This document shows, in pieces, positions 1 to 12,637 of a stretch of DNA of 64,000 nucleotides. The notes under the pieces were generated by a model. The model had not been told where the DNA came from, made no database searches, and saw only the letters and a list, made by a program, of their open reading frames with translations. The first letter of the stretch is position 1, and every line of letters begins with the position of its first letter. The stretch is from positions 434,001-498,000 of the forward strand of contig NZ_CP011104.1 of the NCBI RefSeq assembly GCF_001010285.1, written 5' to 3'. The position numbers and the translations under genes were made by a program. Source of the stretch: Photorhabdus thracensis (GTDB lineage Bacteria; Pseudomonadota; Gammaproteobacteria; Enterobacterales; Enterobacteriaceae).

Positions 1-1302
<1,302 letters not shown>

Positions 1303-1387
1303 TCACAACCCGAAAATGTCTCGGATTGCCGATTGTTGAGAGACTGGTCAATAATACCTCGGTGATATTATCGACGGTTTCAATTTT

Positions 1388-1420
1388 CAGCTTGTTCCAG
1401 ATTGTTAAAGAGCATTTATC
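1388..1420 (-). promoter_or_regulatory. Spacer boxA antitermination element of the rRNA operon
   Basis: The complement contains TGCTCTTTAACA just upstream of the 23S gene. This is the conserved boxA bound by the NusB/NusE antitermination complex. A second copy sits in the 16S leader. Confidence 0.75.
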
Positions 1421-1491
1421 GTTAAACCGACTTCATCAGAAATCCGCTTAACGATAACACGACGACGGCTTTCACCCGTCATCACCGCAAG

Positions 1492-1567
1492 TGGCGTCCC
1501 CTAGGGGATTCGAACCCCTGTTACCGCCGTGAAAGGGCGGTGTCCTAGGCCTCTAGACGAAGGGGAC
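1492..1567 (-). tRNA. tRNA-Glu (anticodon TTC)
   Basis: A 76-nt cloverleaf with encoded CCA in the 16S-23S spacer. The minus strand starts GTCCCCTTCGTCTAGAGG, has CCTTTCACG as anticodon loop and GGTTCGAATCC as T arm. It is close to E. coli gltW/gltT, the spacer tRNA of the rrnG type. Confidence 0.97.
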
Positions 1568-1649
1568 ACAATGGCCGGCTTCGCAGACGCGTCTTGCTCG
1601 ACTTTCATCAGACAATCTGTGTGAGCACTGCACTCAACCGCATCTCAGG

Positions 1650-3195
<1,546 letters not shown>

Positions 3196-3319
3196 AAAGC
3201 TTGATGCTCAAAGAAACTGACTGTTCATTCGTTATGAATTAACTGTTGTTCACTCTTTAAGACTTTAGTGTATTCTTTTGTGATACCGTCTTGTGAGTGC
3301 CCACACAGATTGTCTGATT

Positions 3320-3335
3320 AATTGTTAAAGAGCAG
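3320..3335 (-). promoter_or_regulatory. Leader boxA of the rRNA operon
   Basis: The complement reads TGCTCTTTAACA between the promoters and the 16S 5' end, matching rrn boxA for Nus-factor antitermination. Confidence 0.75.
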
Positions 3336-3376
3336 GCTGAAATAAAAAGTAATATTCTCGTTCAGCCGGGCTGCGT

Positions 3377-3404
3377 ATACTACGCTTTTCGCCCGCAGAG
3401 TCAA
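3377..3404 (-). promoter_or_regulatory. rRNA operon promoter P2
   Basis: On the minus strand a TTGACT -35 and a TAGTAT -10 are separated by 16 bp with a GC-rich spacer, about 180 nt upstream of 16S. This is the usual position and build of rrn P2. Confidence 0.75.
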
Positions 3405-3472
3405 GCGCTTATTTGCTTTGTTCTGCCTGGCCTCACACGTTTTGTCAGCGTTGTGTCGGTCAGTGGTGGCGC

Positions 3473-3500
3473 ATTATAGGGAGTTCTTCGGCGCTGGCAA
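3473..3500 (-). promoter_or_regulatory. rRNA operon promoter P1
   Basis: The minus strand has TTGCCA, a 16-bp spacer and a perfect TATAAT followed by a GC-rich discriminator (GCGCC). An A/T-rich stretch directly upstream of the -35 resembles an UP element. This matches growth-rate- and ppGpp-controlled rrn P1 promoters. Confidence 0.82.
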
Positions 3501-3581
3501 GCGTTTAATTACAAAAAGAATCCGATCGCTCGCCAATTAAGCAAAAACAGTGCTGAATTGCGATTCCTTGCACAAAATGGC

Positions 3582-3610
3582 AAAAAAAGAGGCAGTTCCC
3601 TACCTCTTTA
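3582..3610 (-). terminator. clpB terminator
   Basis: The minus strand reads AAAGAGG, a 10-nt loop, then CCTCTTT and a T run, 23 nt after the clpB stop. A classic intrinsic terminator. Confidence 0.85.
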
Positions 3611-3632
3611 ATATCTTCAGTTAAGTATAAAG

Positions 3633-6206
3633 TTATTGTTTTGCCACTATATGGCTATTTTCCACATCCAGAGTAACTGGTTTTCCTGGTAATAACTGAC
3701 CAGAAAGTATCTTTTGAGCTAATGGGTTTTCGATTTCCTGCTGGATAGCTCGTTTCAATGGTCGTGCCCCATACACAGGATCGAACCCAGCCTCTCCTAG
3801 CATTTCCAACACTTGCTGAGTAATAGTAACCTGATAGCCACGCTCTTCCAGACGTTTGTACAAACGTTGCAATTGAATATCTGCAATTGCTGACAAATGC
3901 CGACGTCCTAACGGATGGAACACAACAACCTCATCAATACGGTTAATAAACTCTGGTCTGAAATGATGGCTAACAGTTTCCATCACCATATCTTTCATTT
4001 CGCCATAATTTAGGTTACCAAAACGCTCTTGAATCATGTCTGAACCCAGGTTAGAAGTCATGATCACAACCGTGTTACGGAAATCAACAGTACGACCTTG
4101 CCCATCAGTCAATCGACCATCATCCAGCACCTGCAACAAAATGTTAAAAACATCCGAATGCGCTTTTTCCACCTCATCAAGCAAAATAACAGAGTAAGGC
4201 CGACGACGAACAGCCTCCGTCAAATAACCGCCTTCTTCGTAACCAACATATCCTGGGGGCGCTCCCACAAGCCGTGATACTGCATGCTTTTCCATAAATT
4301 CAGACATATCGATACGCACCATTGCATCATCGCTGTCAAACAGGAAATTAGCCAAAGCTTTGCATAACTCAGTTTTACCCACTCCGGTTGGGCCAAGGAA
4401 CAAGAATGAACCAATCGGACGATTTGGATCAGATAATCCAGCCCGATTGCGGCGAATCGCATTGGATACCGCATCTACCGCTTCATCCTGACCAATAACT
4501 CGTTTGTGCAATTCTTGTTCCATACGCAGCAGCTTATCTTTTTCACTCTCAAGCATTCTGGAAACAGGAATACCCGTCCAACGAGCAAGAATTTCAGCAA
4601 TTTCCGCATCGGTCACTTTGTTACGGAGCAGTTTCATAGGCTTACCTTCAGCTTGTGTGGCTGCGGCAAGCTGTTTCTCCAGCCCAGGTATTTTCCCATA
4701 CTGAATTTCAGACATCTTCGCTAAATCACCACTACGGCGAGCTTGTTCCAGACTGATACGGGCATTTTCCAGTTCTGCTTTTATATTCTGAGTACCAGTA
4801 AGCTCAGCTTTCTCAGCTTTCCATTCTTCTTCTAGTTCAGAATATTCACGTTCTTTCTCAACCAGCTCTTCATTGAGCATTTCAAGCCGTTTTTTACTGG
4901 CATCATCAGATTCTTTTCTCAGTGCCTGCTGTTCCAGCTTTAATTGAATAACCCGACGTTCCAGACGGTCCAGCGTTTCAGGTTTTGAGTCCATTTGCAT
5001 ACGTAGACTGGCACCAGCTTCATCAATCAGGTCGATAGCTTTATCCGGCAACATACGATCTGAGATATAACGATGAGATAAAGTTGCTGCCGCGACAATC
5101 GCAGGGTCTGTAATCTGTACATGATGATGTAGTTCATAACGTTCTTTCAGACCACGCAAAATAGCGATGGTATCTTCTACTGAAGGTTCTGCAACGTAGA
5201 CTTTTTGGAAACGACGTTCCAGTGCCGCATCTTTTTCAATATATTGGCGATATTCATCCAATGTAGTTGCGCCTACACAGTGAAGTTCACCGCGGGCCAG
5301 AGCGGGTTTCAGCATGTTACCGGCATCCATTGCCCCCTCAGCTTTACCTGCACCAACCATAGTATGCAATTCGTCAATAAACAGAATGATACTGCCTTCC
5401 TGTTTAGAAAGATCATTCAGCACACCTTTCAATCGCTCTTCGAATTCACCACGATATTTAGCTCCTGCTAACAATGCCCCCATATCCAGAGAAAGAACCC
5501 GCTTATTTTTCAGCCCTTCAGGGACTTCTCCATTAATAATTCGTTGAGCAAGCCCTTCGACAATGGCCGTTTTACCGACTCCAGGTTCACCAATCAAGAC
5601 AGGATTATTTTTGGTACGGCGTTGCAATACTTGAATAGTGCGGCGAATTTCTTCATCACGGCCAATCACCGGATCAAGTTTGCCTTGTTCAGCACGTTCG
5701 GTCAGATCAATGGTATATTTCTTAAGAGCTTGACGTTGATCTTCCGCGCCCTGGTCATTAATTTTCTCACCACCACGCATTTGTTCTATTGCCTTAGTGA
5801 CTTTTTCTTTTGTTGCTCCGACAGTTTTCAATATGTCACTCAATGTGCCACGCTCTTCCAGCGCTGCCAGAACAAATAATTCTGAGGAAATAAAATTATC
5901 CCCCGCTTTTTGTGCTAGTTTGTCACACAGATTTAAATGACGAATTAAGCCATTAGATGGTTGCACATCACCACCAACACCCTGTACCCGCGGCAAACGT
6001 TCTAAAGCCTGCTCAAGCTGATTGCTGAAACAGCCTGCATCGATTCCAACTAATATTAATAACGGACGAACAGAGCCACCTTCTTGTTTTAACAGTGAGC
6101 TCATCAAGTGAATTGGTTCGATGAATTGATTATCATGTCCCAGCGCAAAGGACTGGGCGTCAGCGAGAGCAAGCTGGAATTTATTAGTAAGACGATCCAG
6201 ACGCAT
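3633..6206 (-). CDS. clpB: ATP-dependent disaggregase ClpB
   Basis: Hsp100 chaperone that, with DnaK/DnaJ/GrpE, extracts polypeptides from cytoplasmic aggregates. The 857 residues equal the E. coli length. The order is an N-terminal Clp repeat domain (about 1-145), AAA1 with Walker A GEPGVGKT near residue 206, a long charged coiled-coil middle domain (about 410-520, rich in E, K, L and R), AAA2 with Walker [10 protein letters not shown] near 605, and a C-terminal D2-small domain. It lies directly upstream of the rRNA operon on the same strand, as in E. coli. A heat-shock promoter precedes it and an intrinsic terminator follows. Confidence 0.98.
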   Translation of the reverse strand: MRLDRLTNKFQLALADAQSFALGHDNQFIEPIHLMSSLLKQEGGSVRPLLILVGIDAGCFSNQLEQALERLPRVQGVGGDVQPSNGLIRHLNLCDKLAQKAGDNFISSELFVLAALEERGTLSDILKTVGATKEKVTKAIEQMRGGEKINDQGAEDQRQALKKYTIDLTERAEQGKLDPVIGRDEEIRRTIQVLQRRTKNNPVLIGEPGVGKTAIVEGLAQRIINGEVPEGLKNKRVLSLDMGALLAGAKYRGEFEERLKGVLNDLSKQEGSIILFIDELHTMVGAGKAEGAMDAGNMLKPALARGELHCVGATTLDEYRQYIEKDAALERRFQKVYVAEPSVEDTIAILRGLKERYELHHHVQITDPAIVAAATLSHRYISDRMLPDKAIDLIDEAGASLRMQMDSKPETLDRLERRVIQLKLEQQALRKESDDASKKRLEMLNEELVEKEREYSELEEEWKAEKAELTGTQNIKAELENARISLEQARRSGDLAKMSEIQYGKIPGLEKQLAAATQAEGKPMKLLRNKVTDAEIAEILARWTGIPVSRMLESEKDKLLRMEQELHKRVIGQDEAVDAVSNAIRRNRAGLSDPNRPIGSFLFLGPTGVGKTELCKALANFLFDSDDAMVRIDMSEFMEKHAVSRLVGAPPGYVGYEEGGYLTEAVRRRPYSVILLDEVEKAHSDVFNILLQVLDDGRLTDGQGRTVDFRNTVVIMTSNLGSDMIQERFGNLNYGEMKDMVMETVSHHFRPEFINRIDEVVVFHPLGRRHLSAIADIQLQRLYKRLEERGYQVTITQQVLEMLGEAGFDPVYGARPLKRAIQQEIENPLAQKILSGQLLPGKPVTLDVENSHIVAKQ

Positions 6207-6247
6207 AACACCTCCAATACTGATTTCAGAATTTTGCTACTGGAGAT

Positions 6248-6276
6248 TAAATGAGGCCATTCCTCAAATATTCAAG
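6248..6276 (-). promoter_or_regulatory. Sigma-32 heat-shock promoter of clpB
   Basis: The minus strand reads CTTGAAT, 13 bp, then CCTCATTTA, about 42 nt upstream of the clpB start. This fits the sigma-32 consensus (CTTGAAA, CCCCATNT). It would place clpB under RpoH control. Confidence 0.85.
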
Positions 6277-6341
6277 GTGATTCTGAAAAGCAAATTATGA
6301 GGCATTCTCTTATGCGCCAGTGGATCGCCCTATGGGATAGG

Positions 6342-7073
6342 TTATATCAGCCAGATTAAAGTTGCCATACGTCCAGTGATCCCATCACGACGATAAGAGA
6401 AAAATTTCTCTTTATTACTAACAGTACACTCAATCCCGCCAAAAATCGCTTTTATACCAACAGATTGCAATTTTAATTTTGCCAGCAAATATATATCTGC
6501 TAAATATTTCTCACCAAAAGGCATAAAAGCTTTATTTAGATCAGAATCCTGTGCAATGAACGCTTCCATAACTTCACTGCCAACTTCAAATGCTTTCGCG
6601 CCAATTGCCGGTCCTAACCAAGCTTGAATCTGATCAGGCTTAGTTTTAAATTGAGCAACCGTATTTTCTAACACTCCAGCGCATAGACCACGCCAACCAG
6701 CATGAGCGGCTGCAACCTCATCACCAGCAGAACTACAAAACAGTACAGGCAGGCAATCTGCTGTCATCACAGCGCAAACCTGCCCGGGAATGTTGGTGTA
6801 AACAGCATCAGCTTTATTATCTTCCACTGGCTGACCATCAAGACTTACAACACGAGTGCCATGAACCTGTTCTAACCAGGCCGGCTGTTGAGGCAATTCT
6901 GCCACTTTAGCCAGAATATGCCTGTTTTGTTCAACCACATCAGGCTCATCGCCAACATGCTTACCAAGATTCAGACTATCATAAGGTGACAAACTGATTC
7001 CTCCCAAGCGGGTGGAACTACAGGCTTTTACTGTCGGCGGTTGTGACCAGTTTGGAAAAATAAGCGGCGTCAT
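6342..7073 (-). CDS. pgeF: Peptidoglycan editing factor / purine nucleoside phosphorylase family protein (YfiH)
   Basis: Member of the multicopper polyphenol oxidase-like (DUF152/LACC1) family. E. coli PgeF limits incorporation of wrong amino acids into peptidoglycan precursors; relatives cleave purine nucleosides. The 243 residues match the E. coli length. Family metal-site motifs are visible: HGTRVV near 70, CAVMTADCLPVLF near 105 and AAHAGWRG near 125. Its ATG follows the rluD stop with no gap (TAAATG), so the two are co-transcribed and translationally coupled, the usual rluD-pgeF order. Confidence 0.93.
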   Translation of the reverse strand: MTPLIFPNWSQPPTVKACSSTRLGGISLSPYDSLNLGKHVGDEPDVVEQNRHILAKVAELPQQPAWLEQVHGTRVVSLDGQPVEDNKADAVYTNIPGQVCAVMTADCLPVLFCSSAGDEVAAAHAGWRGLCAGVLENTVAQFKTKPDQIQAWLGPAIGAKAFEVGSEVMEAFIAQDSDLNKAFMPFGEKYLADIYLLAKLKLQSVGIKAIFGGIECTVSNKEKFFSYRRDGITGRMATLIWLI

Positions 7074-8051
7074 TTACCAATCCATTTCGTCTTTAAATGC
7101 TTCTGCATCTGCTTTTAATGCATTAATCAGAATAACCATATCTTCAGGTAAGTTAGCATGCCATTCCATTTCAATTCCGGTAATCGGATGATAAAGACGT
7201 AGCATTGTGGCGTGCAATGCCTGACGATCAAAGTTACGCATCACATCGCGGAATTCATCGGAAGCGCCTTTCAAAGGACGAGAACGACCACCATACAGAG
7301 GATCTCCCACCAACGAGTGACTAATATGGGCCATGTGGACACGTATCTGATGCGTTCTACCTGTTTCCAACCGCAAACGCAAACGGGTATGTGCCCTGAA
7401 ATGCTCCATCACCCGATAGCGGGTAATCGCAGGTTTTCCCATCGGATGTACTGCCATATGTGTACGTTTTGTCGGGTGACGCGAAATAGGCTCTTCAACT
7501 ATTCCACCAGCAGTCATACGACCTGTCGCTACAGCTTCATACTCGCGGGTAATTTCGCGCAGTTGGAGTGATTCCACTAAACGGGTTTGAGCAGGAACAG
7601 TTTTAGCAATGACCATAAGCCCTGTCGTATCTTTATCAAGGCGGTGAACAATACCCGCCCGGGGAACATCGGCTATTTCAGGGTAACGATATAACAGAGC
7701 ATTTAATACTGTACCGTCTGGATTTCCCGCACCTGGATGAACAACCAAATTACGTGGCTTATTTATTACCAGAATATCATCATCTTCATAGACAATATCT
7801 AACGGAATATTCTGAGGTTCCCAACGTGCATCTTCCTCAATGATGGCATCAATTGAGATTTCTTCACCTCCAAGCATTTTTTCTTTTGGCTTATTGATTA
7901 ATTTGCCATTAACCTGAACTCTGTCGTCCAAGATCCAATCTTTTATGCGTGATCTTGAATAATCAGGGAACAATTCGGCCAAAGCCTGATCTAAACGTTG
8001 ACCGAGCTGAGAATCGGCGACTGTTGTATTAAGTCGTATTTGTTGTGCCAT
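7074..8051 (-). CDS. rluD: 23S rRNA pseudouridine(1911/1915/1917) synthase RluD
   Basis: Makes the three pseudouridines in helix 69 of 23S rRNA, needed for subunit assembly and termination. At 325 aa it has an N-terminal S4 RNA-binding domain (about 18-80) and a RluA-type catalytic domain with HRLDKDTTG, whose Asp (about residue 138) is the nucleophile. It is first in an operon with pgeF and divergent from bamD, as in E. coli. Confidence 0.97.
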   Translation of the reverse strand: MAQQIRLNTTVADSQLGQRLDQALAELFPDYSRSRIKDWILDDRVQVNGKLINKPKEKMLGGEEISIDAIIEEDARWEPQNIPLDIVYEDDDILVINKPRNLVVHPGAGNPDGTVLNALLYRYPEIADVPRAGIVHRLDKDTTGLMVIAKTVPAQTRLVESLQLREITREYEAVATGRMTAGGIVEEPISRHPTKRTHMAVHPMGKPAITRYRVMEHFRAHTRLRLRLETGRTHQIRVHMAHISHSLVGDPLYGGRSRPLKGASDEFRDVMRNFDRQALHATMLRLYHPITGIEMEWHANLPEDMVILINALKADAEAFKDEMDW

Positions 8052-8189
8052 ATATTGTTTCTACACTTACGTTGAGTTTTGACGGCAGAGCCGATTAATT
8101 TAATATAGTGTGCTATTGTAACTCGATCTTTTGCCGGGAGCTTCATGGATAGTCTCCCAGAAAAACACTCAGAGGATAATCAACACGTG

Positions 8190-8921
8190 ATGATACGCAT
8201 AAAACATCTGGTGGCAGCAGCCACATTGAGCCTGGTACTTGCCGGGTGCTCTGGTAGTAAAAATGCTGTCCCAGACAGCCCACCTTCGGAAATTTACTCC
8301 GCTAGTCAGAAAAAGCTGCAAAACGGTGACTATAAACCTGCGATCTCGCAATTGGAAACCCTCGATAACCGCTATCCATTTGGCCCTTATTCACAGCAAG
8401 TACAACTTGATCTGATTTATGCTTATTATAAATCCTCTGACTTGGCAATGGCATTAGCTTCCATTGACCGCTTCATGCGCCTAAACCCAACTCACCCCAA
8501 CATTGATTATGTTCTGTATATGCGCGGATTAACCTCACAAACATTGGATAACAGCGCACTGCAAAGTTTCTTCGGCATTGACCGCTCAGATCGTGACCCT
8601 GAACATGCCAGGGCATCATTCAGGGATTTTAGCCAATTAGTACGTTATTATCCTAACAGTCTATATGCTGCCGATGCCAGTAAACGTTTAGTGTCCATCA
8701 AAGAGCGCCTGGCGAAATATGAACTTTCTGTTGTGGAATATTATAACAAACGCGGCGCTTATGTTGCGGTGGTAAATCGAGCGGAACAAATGCTGCGAGA
8801 TTATCCTGACACACAGTCAACCCTGAAGGCACTACCTTATATGGAAAAGGCTTATACGCGTTTGGGTTTAACGGCACAGGCAGATAAAGTAGCAAAACTC
8901 ATTGCTGCTAATCCAACATAA
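8190..8921 (+). CDS. bamD: Outer membrane assembly lipoprotein BamD
   Basis: Essential lipoprotein of the BAM complex that works with BamA to insert beta-barrel proteins. Start chosen at the ATG at 8190, giving [20 protein letters not shown], a lipoprotein signal peptide with lipobox LAGC and acylated Cys20. This gives 243 residues, in line with E. coli BamD. An in-frame ATG at 8145 would add 15 charged residues before the signal. The mature part is built of TPR-like helices (for example [47 protein letters not shown] region, about 50-95). It is divergent from rluD and ends in its own terminator. Confidence 0.95.
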   Translation: MIRIKHLVAAATLSLVLAGCSGSKNAVPDSPPSEIYSASQKKLQNGDYKPAISQLETLDNRYPFGPYSQQVQLDLIYAYYKSSDLAMALASIDRFMRLNPTHPNIDYVLYMRGLTSQTLDNSALQSFFGIDRSDRDPEHARASFRDFSQLVRYYPNSLYAADASKRLVSIKERLAKYELSVVEYYNKRGAYVAVVNRAEQMLRDYPDTQSTLKALPYMEKAYTRLGLTAQADKVAKLIAANPT

Positions 8922-8936
8922 AGAAGCAGACAAAAT

Positions 8937-8970
8937 AAAACAGCAGTTCCGGCTGCTGTTTTATTTTTTA
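8937..8970 (+). terminator. bamD terminator
   Basis: AAAACAGCAG, loop TTCCGG, CTGCTGTTTT, then an A/T tail ending in T6, 15 nt after the bamD stop. Confidence 0.85.
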
Positions 8971-9126
8971 CTTAATAAAACACAAAAAAGGGCTGTTTAT
9001 CAAGAGGGTTAATAAAGACTCAACTTATCAATAATGTCTCATAAACTTTCATTCCGCAATAGATATTCTTCGTATTTTTATCGCTAATCACAATTACTTC
9101 AACTACTTGCCACACATCTGATTAAA

Positions 9127-9168
9127 GGTGATTTAGATCACATTTTCCATGAAAAAGGAATGTATGCT
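9127..9168 (+). promoter_or_regulatory. Probable CRP-dependent class II promoter of raiA
   Basis: GGTGA-N6-TCACA at 9127-9142 is one mismatch from the CRP consensus. A TATGCT -10 lies at 9163-9168. The CRP centre at 9134.5 falls about 41 bp before a start expected near 9175, the class II geometry. This would link raiA to carbon starvation. Inference from sequence only. Confidence 0.6.
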
Positions 9169-9210
9169 GAAATTATTGAAGGTGGATAATCAATAATGAG
9201 AGGTAACTAT

Positions 9211-9549
9211 ATGATAGTGAACATTACCAGCAAACAAATGGAGATTACCCCGGCAATTCGCAACCACGTAGAAAACCGTCTGAGTAAACTGAATAAATGG
9301 CAAGTAAACCTGATAAATCCTCATATTATTCTATCAAAAGGCCCTCAGGTTTTTATGGCTGATGCAACCATAAGTATACCAAATGGTACGTTAGTTGCGG
9401 GTGCAAAGCATGAAGATATGTATGTTGCCATCAATGAATTGTTAGCAAAACTGGAACGTCAGTTAAATAAAGTACAACATAAAGGAGAAGCACGCCGTAC
9501 TTATAACAGTGTTAAAGAATCAAATCTTGATCCAGAAACACAACAATAA
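9211..9549 (+). CDS. raiA: Ribosome-associated translation inhibitor RaiA (YfiA)
   Basis: Short HPF-family protein that binds the 30S A/P sites of idle 70S ribosomes and blocks translation in stationary phase and cold. Start set at the ATG at 9211, six bases after AGAGGT. This gives 112 residues starting [17 protein letters not shown], matching E. coli RaiA ([17 protein letters not shown]). An ATG at 9196 would add five residues and overlap the ribosome binding site. The conserved [10 protein letters not shown] and [21 protein letters not shown] segments are present. Monocistronic, followed by a terminator. Confidence 0.95.
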   Translation: MIVNITSKQMEITPAIRNHVENRLSKLNKWQVNLINPHIILSKGPQVFMADATISIPNGTLVAGAKHEDMYVAINELLAKLERQLNKVQHKGEARRTYNSVKESNLDPETQQ

Positions 9550-9569
9550 AATAACTATGGCTTGTCTCT

Positions 9570-9598
9570 AACGCGTCCGATTTGGGCGCGTTTTTTTA
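9570..9598 (+). terminator. raiA terminator
   Basis: AACGCG, an 11-nt loop, CGCGTT and seven T, 20 nt after the raiA stop. Confidence 0.82.
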
Positions 9599-9627
9599 TT
9601 GACAGAAACAACAACATAAGGTTAATT
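9599..9627 (+). promoter_or_regulatory. Likely pheL-pheA promoter
   Basis: A perfect TTGACA at 9599-9604 is followed 17-18 bp later by TTAATT/TAATTA. It lies about 35 nt upstream of the pheL start and directly after the raiA terminator. Confidence 0.55.
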
Positions 9628-9659
9628 AGAGTACATTGTTTATATGGGCTGTGAATATG

Positions 9660-9707
9660 ATGAATACAAACCTGTTTTTCTTCTCCTTCTTTTTTACCTT
9701 CCCCTAA
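9660..9707 (+). CDS. pheL: pheA operon leader peptide PheL
   Basis: A 15-residue peptide MNTNLFFFSFFFTFP with seven phenylalanines. E. coli PheL also has 15 residues, seven Phe and the FFFTFP end. Ribosome stalling on these Phe codons when tRNA-Phe is uncharged favours the antiterminator. A CCCC-TAA-GGGG hairpin overlaps the stop, and GAGGC just after it can pair with the GCCTCC of the terminator at 9752. Confidence 0.95.
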   Translation: MNTNLFFFSFFFTFP

Positions 9708-9751
9708 GGGGAGGCTTTCGTCCTTGAAGAAAGAACCAGAAGACGAACAGC

Positions 9752-9778
9752 AAGCCTCCCAATTGGGAGGCTTTTTTC
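9752..9778 (+). terminator. pheA attenuator
   Basis: AAGCCTCCC, loop AATT, GGGAGGCTT, then a T run, 56 nt before the pheA start. It forms a strong Rho-independent terminator. The upstream GGGGAGGC at 9709-9716 can compete for its left arm, so this is a leader-peptide-controlled attenuator. Confidence 0.92.
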
Positions 9779-9833
9779 TGTCCACTGCAAACATATTATT
9801 GTCAGAATATGAATAACCAATTAGGAACTCATT

Positions 9834-10991
9834 ATGGATCAAAACAATTTGCTGAAAATACGGAAAAAAGTCAGCGAACTTGATTTAAAGTTACTGATTT
9901 TACTGGCAGAACGACGCCAATTAGCCTCTGATATCGCACAAACTAAATTACAGGATAATCGTCCCATCAGAGACAAAGATCGTGAACGGGAGCTATTGGA
10001 TATTCTAATTAAAAAAGGAAAAAGCCACGGGCTTGATGGTTTCTATATCACCCGTCTGTTTCAAACGATCATCGAAGATTCTGTCCTCACTCAGCAAGCA
10101 TTATTACAGCAACACCTCAATCAAACACCCTACGATTCAGCTCGTATTGCATTCCTTGGTCCTCGTGGTTCCTATTCTCATATCGCAGCCCGCCAATATG
10201 CAGCACGTCATTTTGATCAATTGATTGAATGCAGTTGCCATAAGTTCCAGGATATCTTCCCCTTGGTTGAAACCGGACAGGCTGATTACGGAATCTTACC
10301 AATTGAGAACACCAGTTCTGGCTCTATCAATGATGTTTATGACTTATTGCAACATACCAGTTTGTCAATTGTAGGAGAAATAACAATTCCCATTAACCAT
10401 TGCCTGCTAGTTGCAAGAAATACAGAACTATCACAGATAAAAACGGTTTACAGTCACCCTCAACCATTCCAACAATGCAGTCAATATATTAATCAATTCC
10501 CGCATTGGAAAATTAAATATTGCGAAAGCACCGCCGCAGCTATGCAAAAAGTCGCTGAACAGAATTCACCAGAAATTGCAGCTTTAGGCAGTGAAGCCGG
10601 TGGGGCGCTTTATCAGTTACAAGTCCTGGAACAAAATCTGGCAAATCAATCACATAATATTACCCGTTTTATTATCGTTGCCCGTCAGCCTATTGAGGTT
10701 TCAGAACAGGTACCATCCAAAACAACATTTATTATGGCTACTGGGCAACAAGCGGGAGCGTTAGTAGATGCACTTATGGTGCTAAAAGAACATAATATCA
10801 TTATGAGTAAACTGGAATCTCGCCCGATTAGCGGAAATCCGTGGGAAGAGATGTTTTATATTGATGTCCAGGCTAATATTCGTTCAATCAATATGCAACA
10901 TGCCCTGAAAGCATTAGCGGAAATTACTCATTCATTAAAAGTATTGGGATGTTACCCAACAGAAAGTGTAGTTCCAGTCAGTCCATCCTGA
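9834..10991 (+). CDS. pheA: Chorismate mutase / prephenate dehydratase (P-protein)
   Basis: Bifunctional enzyme turning chorismate to prephenate and on to phenylpyruvate, the phenylalanine branch. At 385 aa it has an AroQ chorismate mutase (about 1-95; [22 protein letters not shown]), a prephenate dehydratase (about 105-285; starts [20 protein letters not shown]) and a C-terminal ACT domain (about 298-376). The ACT domain carries the GALVDAL and ESRP motifs that bind Phe for feedback inhibition. It is controlled by the PheL attenuator. It would converge on aroF-tyrA, but an insertion sequence now lies between them. Confidence 0.97.
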   Translation: MDQNNLLKIRKKVSELDLKLLILLAERRQLASDIAQTKLQDNRPIRDKDRERELLDILIKKGKSHGLDGFYITRLFQTIIEDSVLTQQALLQQHLNQTPYDSARIAFLGPRGSYSHIAARQYAARHFDQLIECSCHKFQDIFPLVETGQADYGILPIENTSSGSINDVYDLLQHTSLSIVGEITIPINHCLLVARNTELSQIKTVYSHPQPFQQCSQYINQFPHWKIKYCESTAAAMQKVAEQNSPEIAALGSEAGGALYQLQVLEQNLANQSHNITRFIIVARQPIEVSEQVPSKTTFIMATGQQAGALVDALMVLKEHNIIMSKLESRPISGNPWEEMFYIDVQANIRSINMQHALKALAEITHSLKVLGCYPTESVVPVSPS

Positions 10992-10998
10992 TTAAAAA

Positions 10999-11024
10999 GA
11001 ACCGGATATTTCGATATCCGGTTC
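10999..11024 (+). terminator. pheA terminator hairpin (left copy of a 26-bp duplication)
   Basis: GAACCGGATAT, loop TTCG, ATATCCGGTTC, eight bases after the pheA stop and preceded by AAAAA. The same 26 bp recur at 12605-12630 on the far side of the insertion sequence. Originally this was probably one bidirectional pheA/tyrA terminator. The left copy has lost its 3' T run, which the insertion moved away. Confidence 0.8.
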
Positions 11025-12604
11025 AGATTATTGACAAAGTGCTGGTTTTTTATCCGGCATTTTGTTTTAATTAAGTTCCGTTCACTCAACGGAGCTTGCC
11101 ACCATGTTAAGACCCCCCCCTCTCCAGACTTTCCCGCCAGAAACGCTCTCGCTTGACGAGCTGGTCCCTAAAAATCATTTGGTCCGTCAAGTCGATGCTG
11201 CCATTGATTTCGAATTTATCCGCGAATTAGTCGCCCCGTTGTATTGCCACAATAATGGCCGTCCTGCTATCGATCCGGTCATGCTGATTAAAATGATGTG
11301 ACTCGGCTACTTGTTTGGCGTCCCCAGTGAACGCCGTCTGGTACAGGAAATTCAGGTTAATGTGGCTTACCGCTGGTTTCTGCGCCTCGGACTGACAGAA
11401 AAGGTCCCTGATGCCTCAACCCTGAGCCAGAACCGCCGCCGCCGTTTCAATCATACCGCGGTCTTCCAACAGATTTTTGACCACATTGTTGAACAGGCGA
11501 TAGCCAAAGGATTTGTGGGCGGACACGTACTCTATACCGACAGCACCCACCTGAAAGCCAGTGCCAATCCGCATAAATCGGAGAATGTCATGCGGTCGGT
11601 TCCCCCCGGCGCCTATGTTGACGCACTGGATAAAGCCGTCACTCAAGACCGGGCGGCAGCTGGAAAAAAAGCCTGAAGCCAGCCCTAAAGGAACGGCAGA
11701 GAAAGACGAAGGTCAGTATCGTCGATCCGGAAAGCGGGTTTATGCACCGGACCAACAAACCCAGGGGGTTCTTTTACCTTGACCACCGTACCGTGGATGG
11801 GCAAGTCGGTATTATCACCGATACCTACGCCACACCGGGTAATGTCCACGACAGCCAGCCTTTTATCAAGCGTTTGACGCGTCAGTTAGAGCGTTTTGCT
11901 CTCAATCCCCTCGCGGTTGGGTTGGATGCGGGCTATTTTACGGCCCCGGTTTGTTATCTGACGGAACAGTTAGGCATTATCCCCATCATAGGTTATCGCC
12001 GGCCGAATAAGGGACCAAATACCTTTCAGAAGAAACATTTCACCTATGACCAGCTACAGGATTGTTATGTCTGCCCGCAGGGAGAAAAACTGATTTATAC
12101 CACAACCGACCGTCAGGGATACCGGCATTATCAGGCCCCGGCGGCTATCTGCCAGTGTTGCCCGCAGCGTGATGCCTGCACGCACGCGAAAGGCGGAAAA
12201 ACGATAACCCGTCATATCTGGGAGGCCAGTAAAGAGCAGGCCAGAGAAAACCGGCTAACGGAATGGGGTAAAAAAGTTTACAAGCGACGAAAGGAAACAA
12301 TAGAGCGCAGTTTTGCGGATGCGAAGCAACATCACGGGCACCGTTATGCCCATTTTCGCGGGTTGCAGAAGGTGCAAATACAGTGTCTTTTGGCGGCAAC
12401 TGCCCAAAATATCAAGAAGATAGCCTTGCTGGTCGCGATGCTTTGTTGTTTTTATCTCTGGAGGGCGAGCCAGTCAATGCCCGCGAAGCGAAAATAACGC
12501 CCTGACGGGCGATTGAATCGGGTCAATGAGGAAAATGAGTTGTATTATGATTCGTAATGAAAGGAACAAACCCCATTATTTTCAATGGGGTTTGTCAGCG
12601 GTCT
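11025..12604 (+). mobile_element. IS1182-family-like insertion sequence (1580 bp, decayed)
   Basis: The element lies exactly between two copies of a 26-bp hairpin. The left end reads AGATTATTGACAAA and the complement of the right end AGACCGCTGACAAA, matching at 10 of 14 positions, so both termini are visible. It carries one transposase reading frame broken by a stop and a frameshift. A 12-bp-stem hairpin (ACAAACCCCATT, six-base loop, AATGGGGTTTGT) lies near the right end at 12566-12595. The family call rests on the transposase (SERRLVQEIQVNVAYRWFLRLGL and PDASTLSQNRRRRF). Confidence 0.8.
11104..12497 (+). pseudogene. IS1182-like transposase, inactivated
   Basis: One transposase split in three. 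Part one (11104-11301) ends LIKMM at an in-frame TGA at 11299. Reading resumes in the same frame (LGYLFGVPSERRLVQEIQVNVAYRW) to a TGA just after 11670. The correct reading then moves to the -1 frame at a run of seven A near 11665, giving KKSLKPALKERQRKTKVSIVDPESGFMHR into 11742-12497. That last part holds the IS4/DDE-type core (DHRTVDGQVGIITDTYATPGNVHDS; VGLDAGYF; the C-terminal E in KRRKETIERSFADAKQHHG). The A7 run could in principle support -1 slippage, but the upstream stop still argues for a dead copy. Confidence 0.85.
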
Positions 12605-12630
12605 GAACCGGATATTTCGATATCCGGTTC
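12605..12630 (-). terminator. tyrA terminator hairpin (right copy of the 26-bp duplication)
   Basis: Identical in sequence to 10999-11024. It begins seven bases past the tyrA stop on the minus strand, with an A-rich flank on the tyrA side. See the insertion-sequence entry. Confidence 0.75.
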
Positions 12631-12637
12631 TTTTTAA

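Noticed and set aside
9555..9842. 95-codon minus-strand frame opposite pheL
   Set aside because: It is the antisense of the pheL leader and attenuator and has no independent support.
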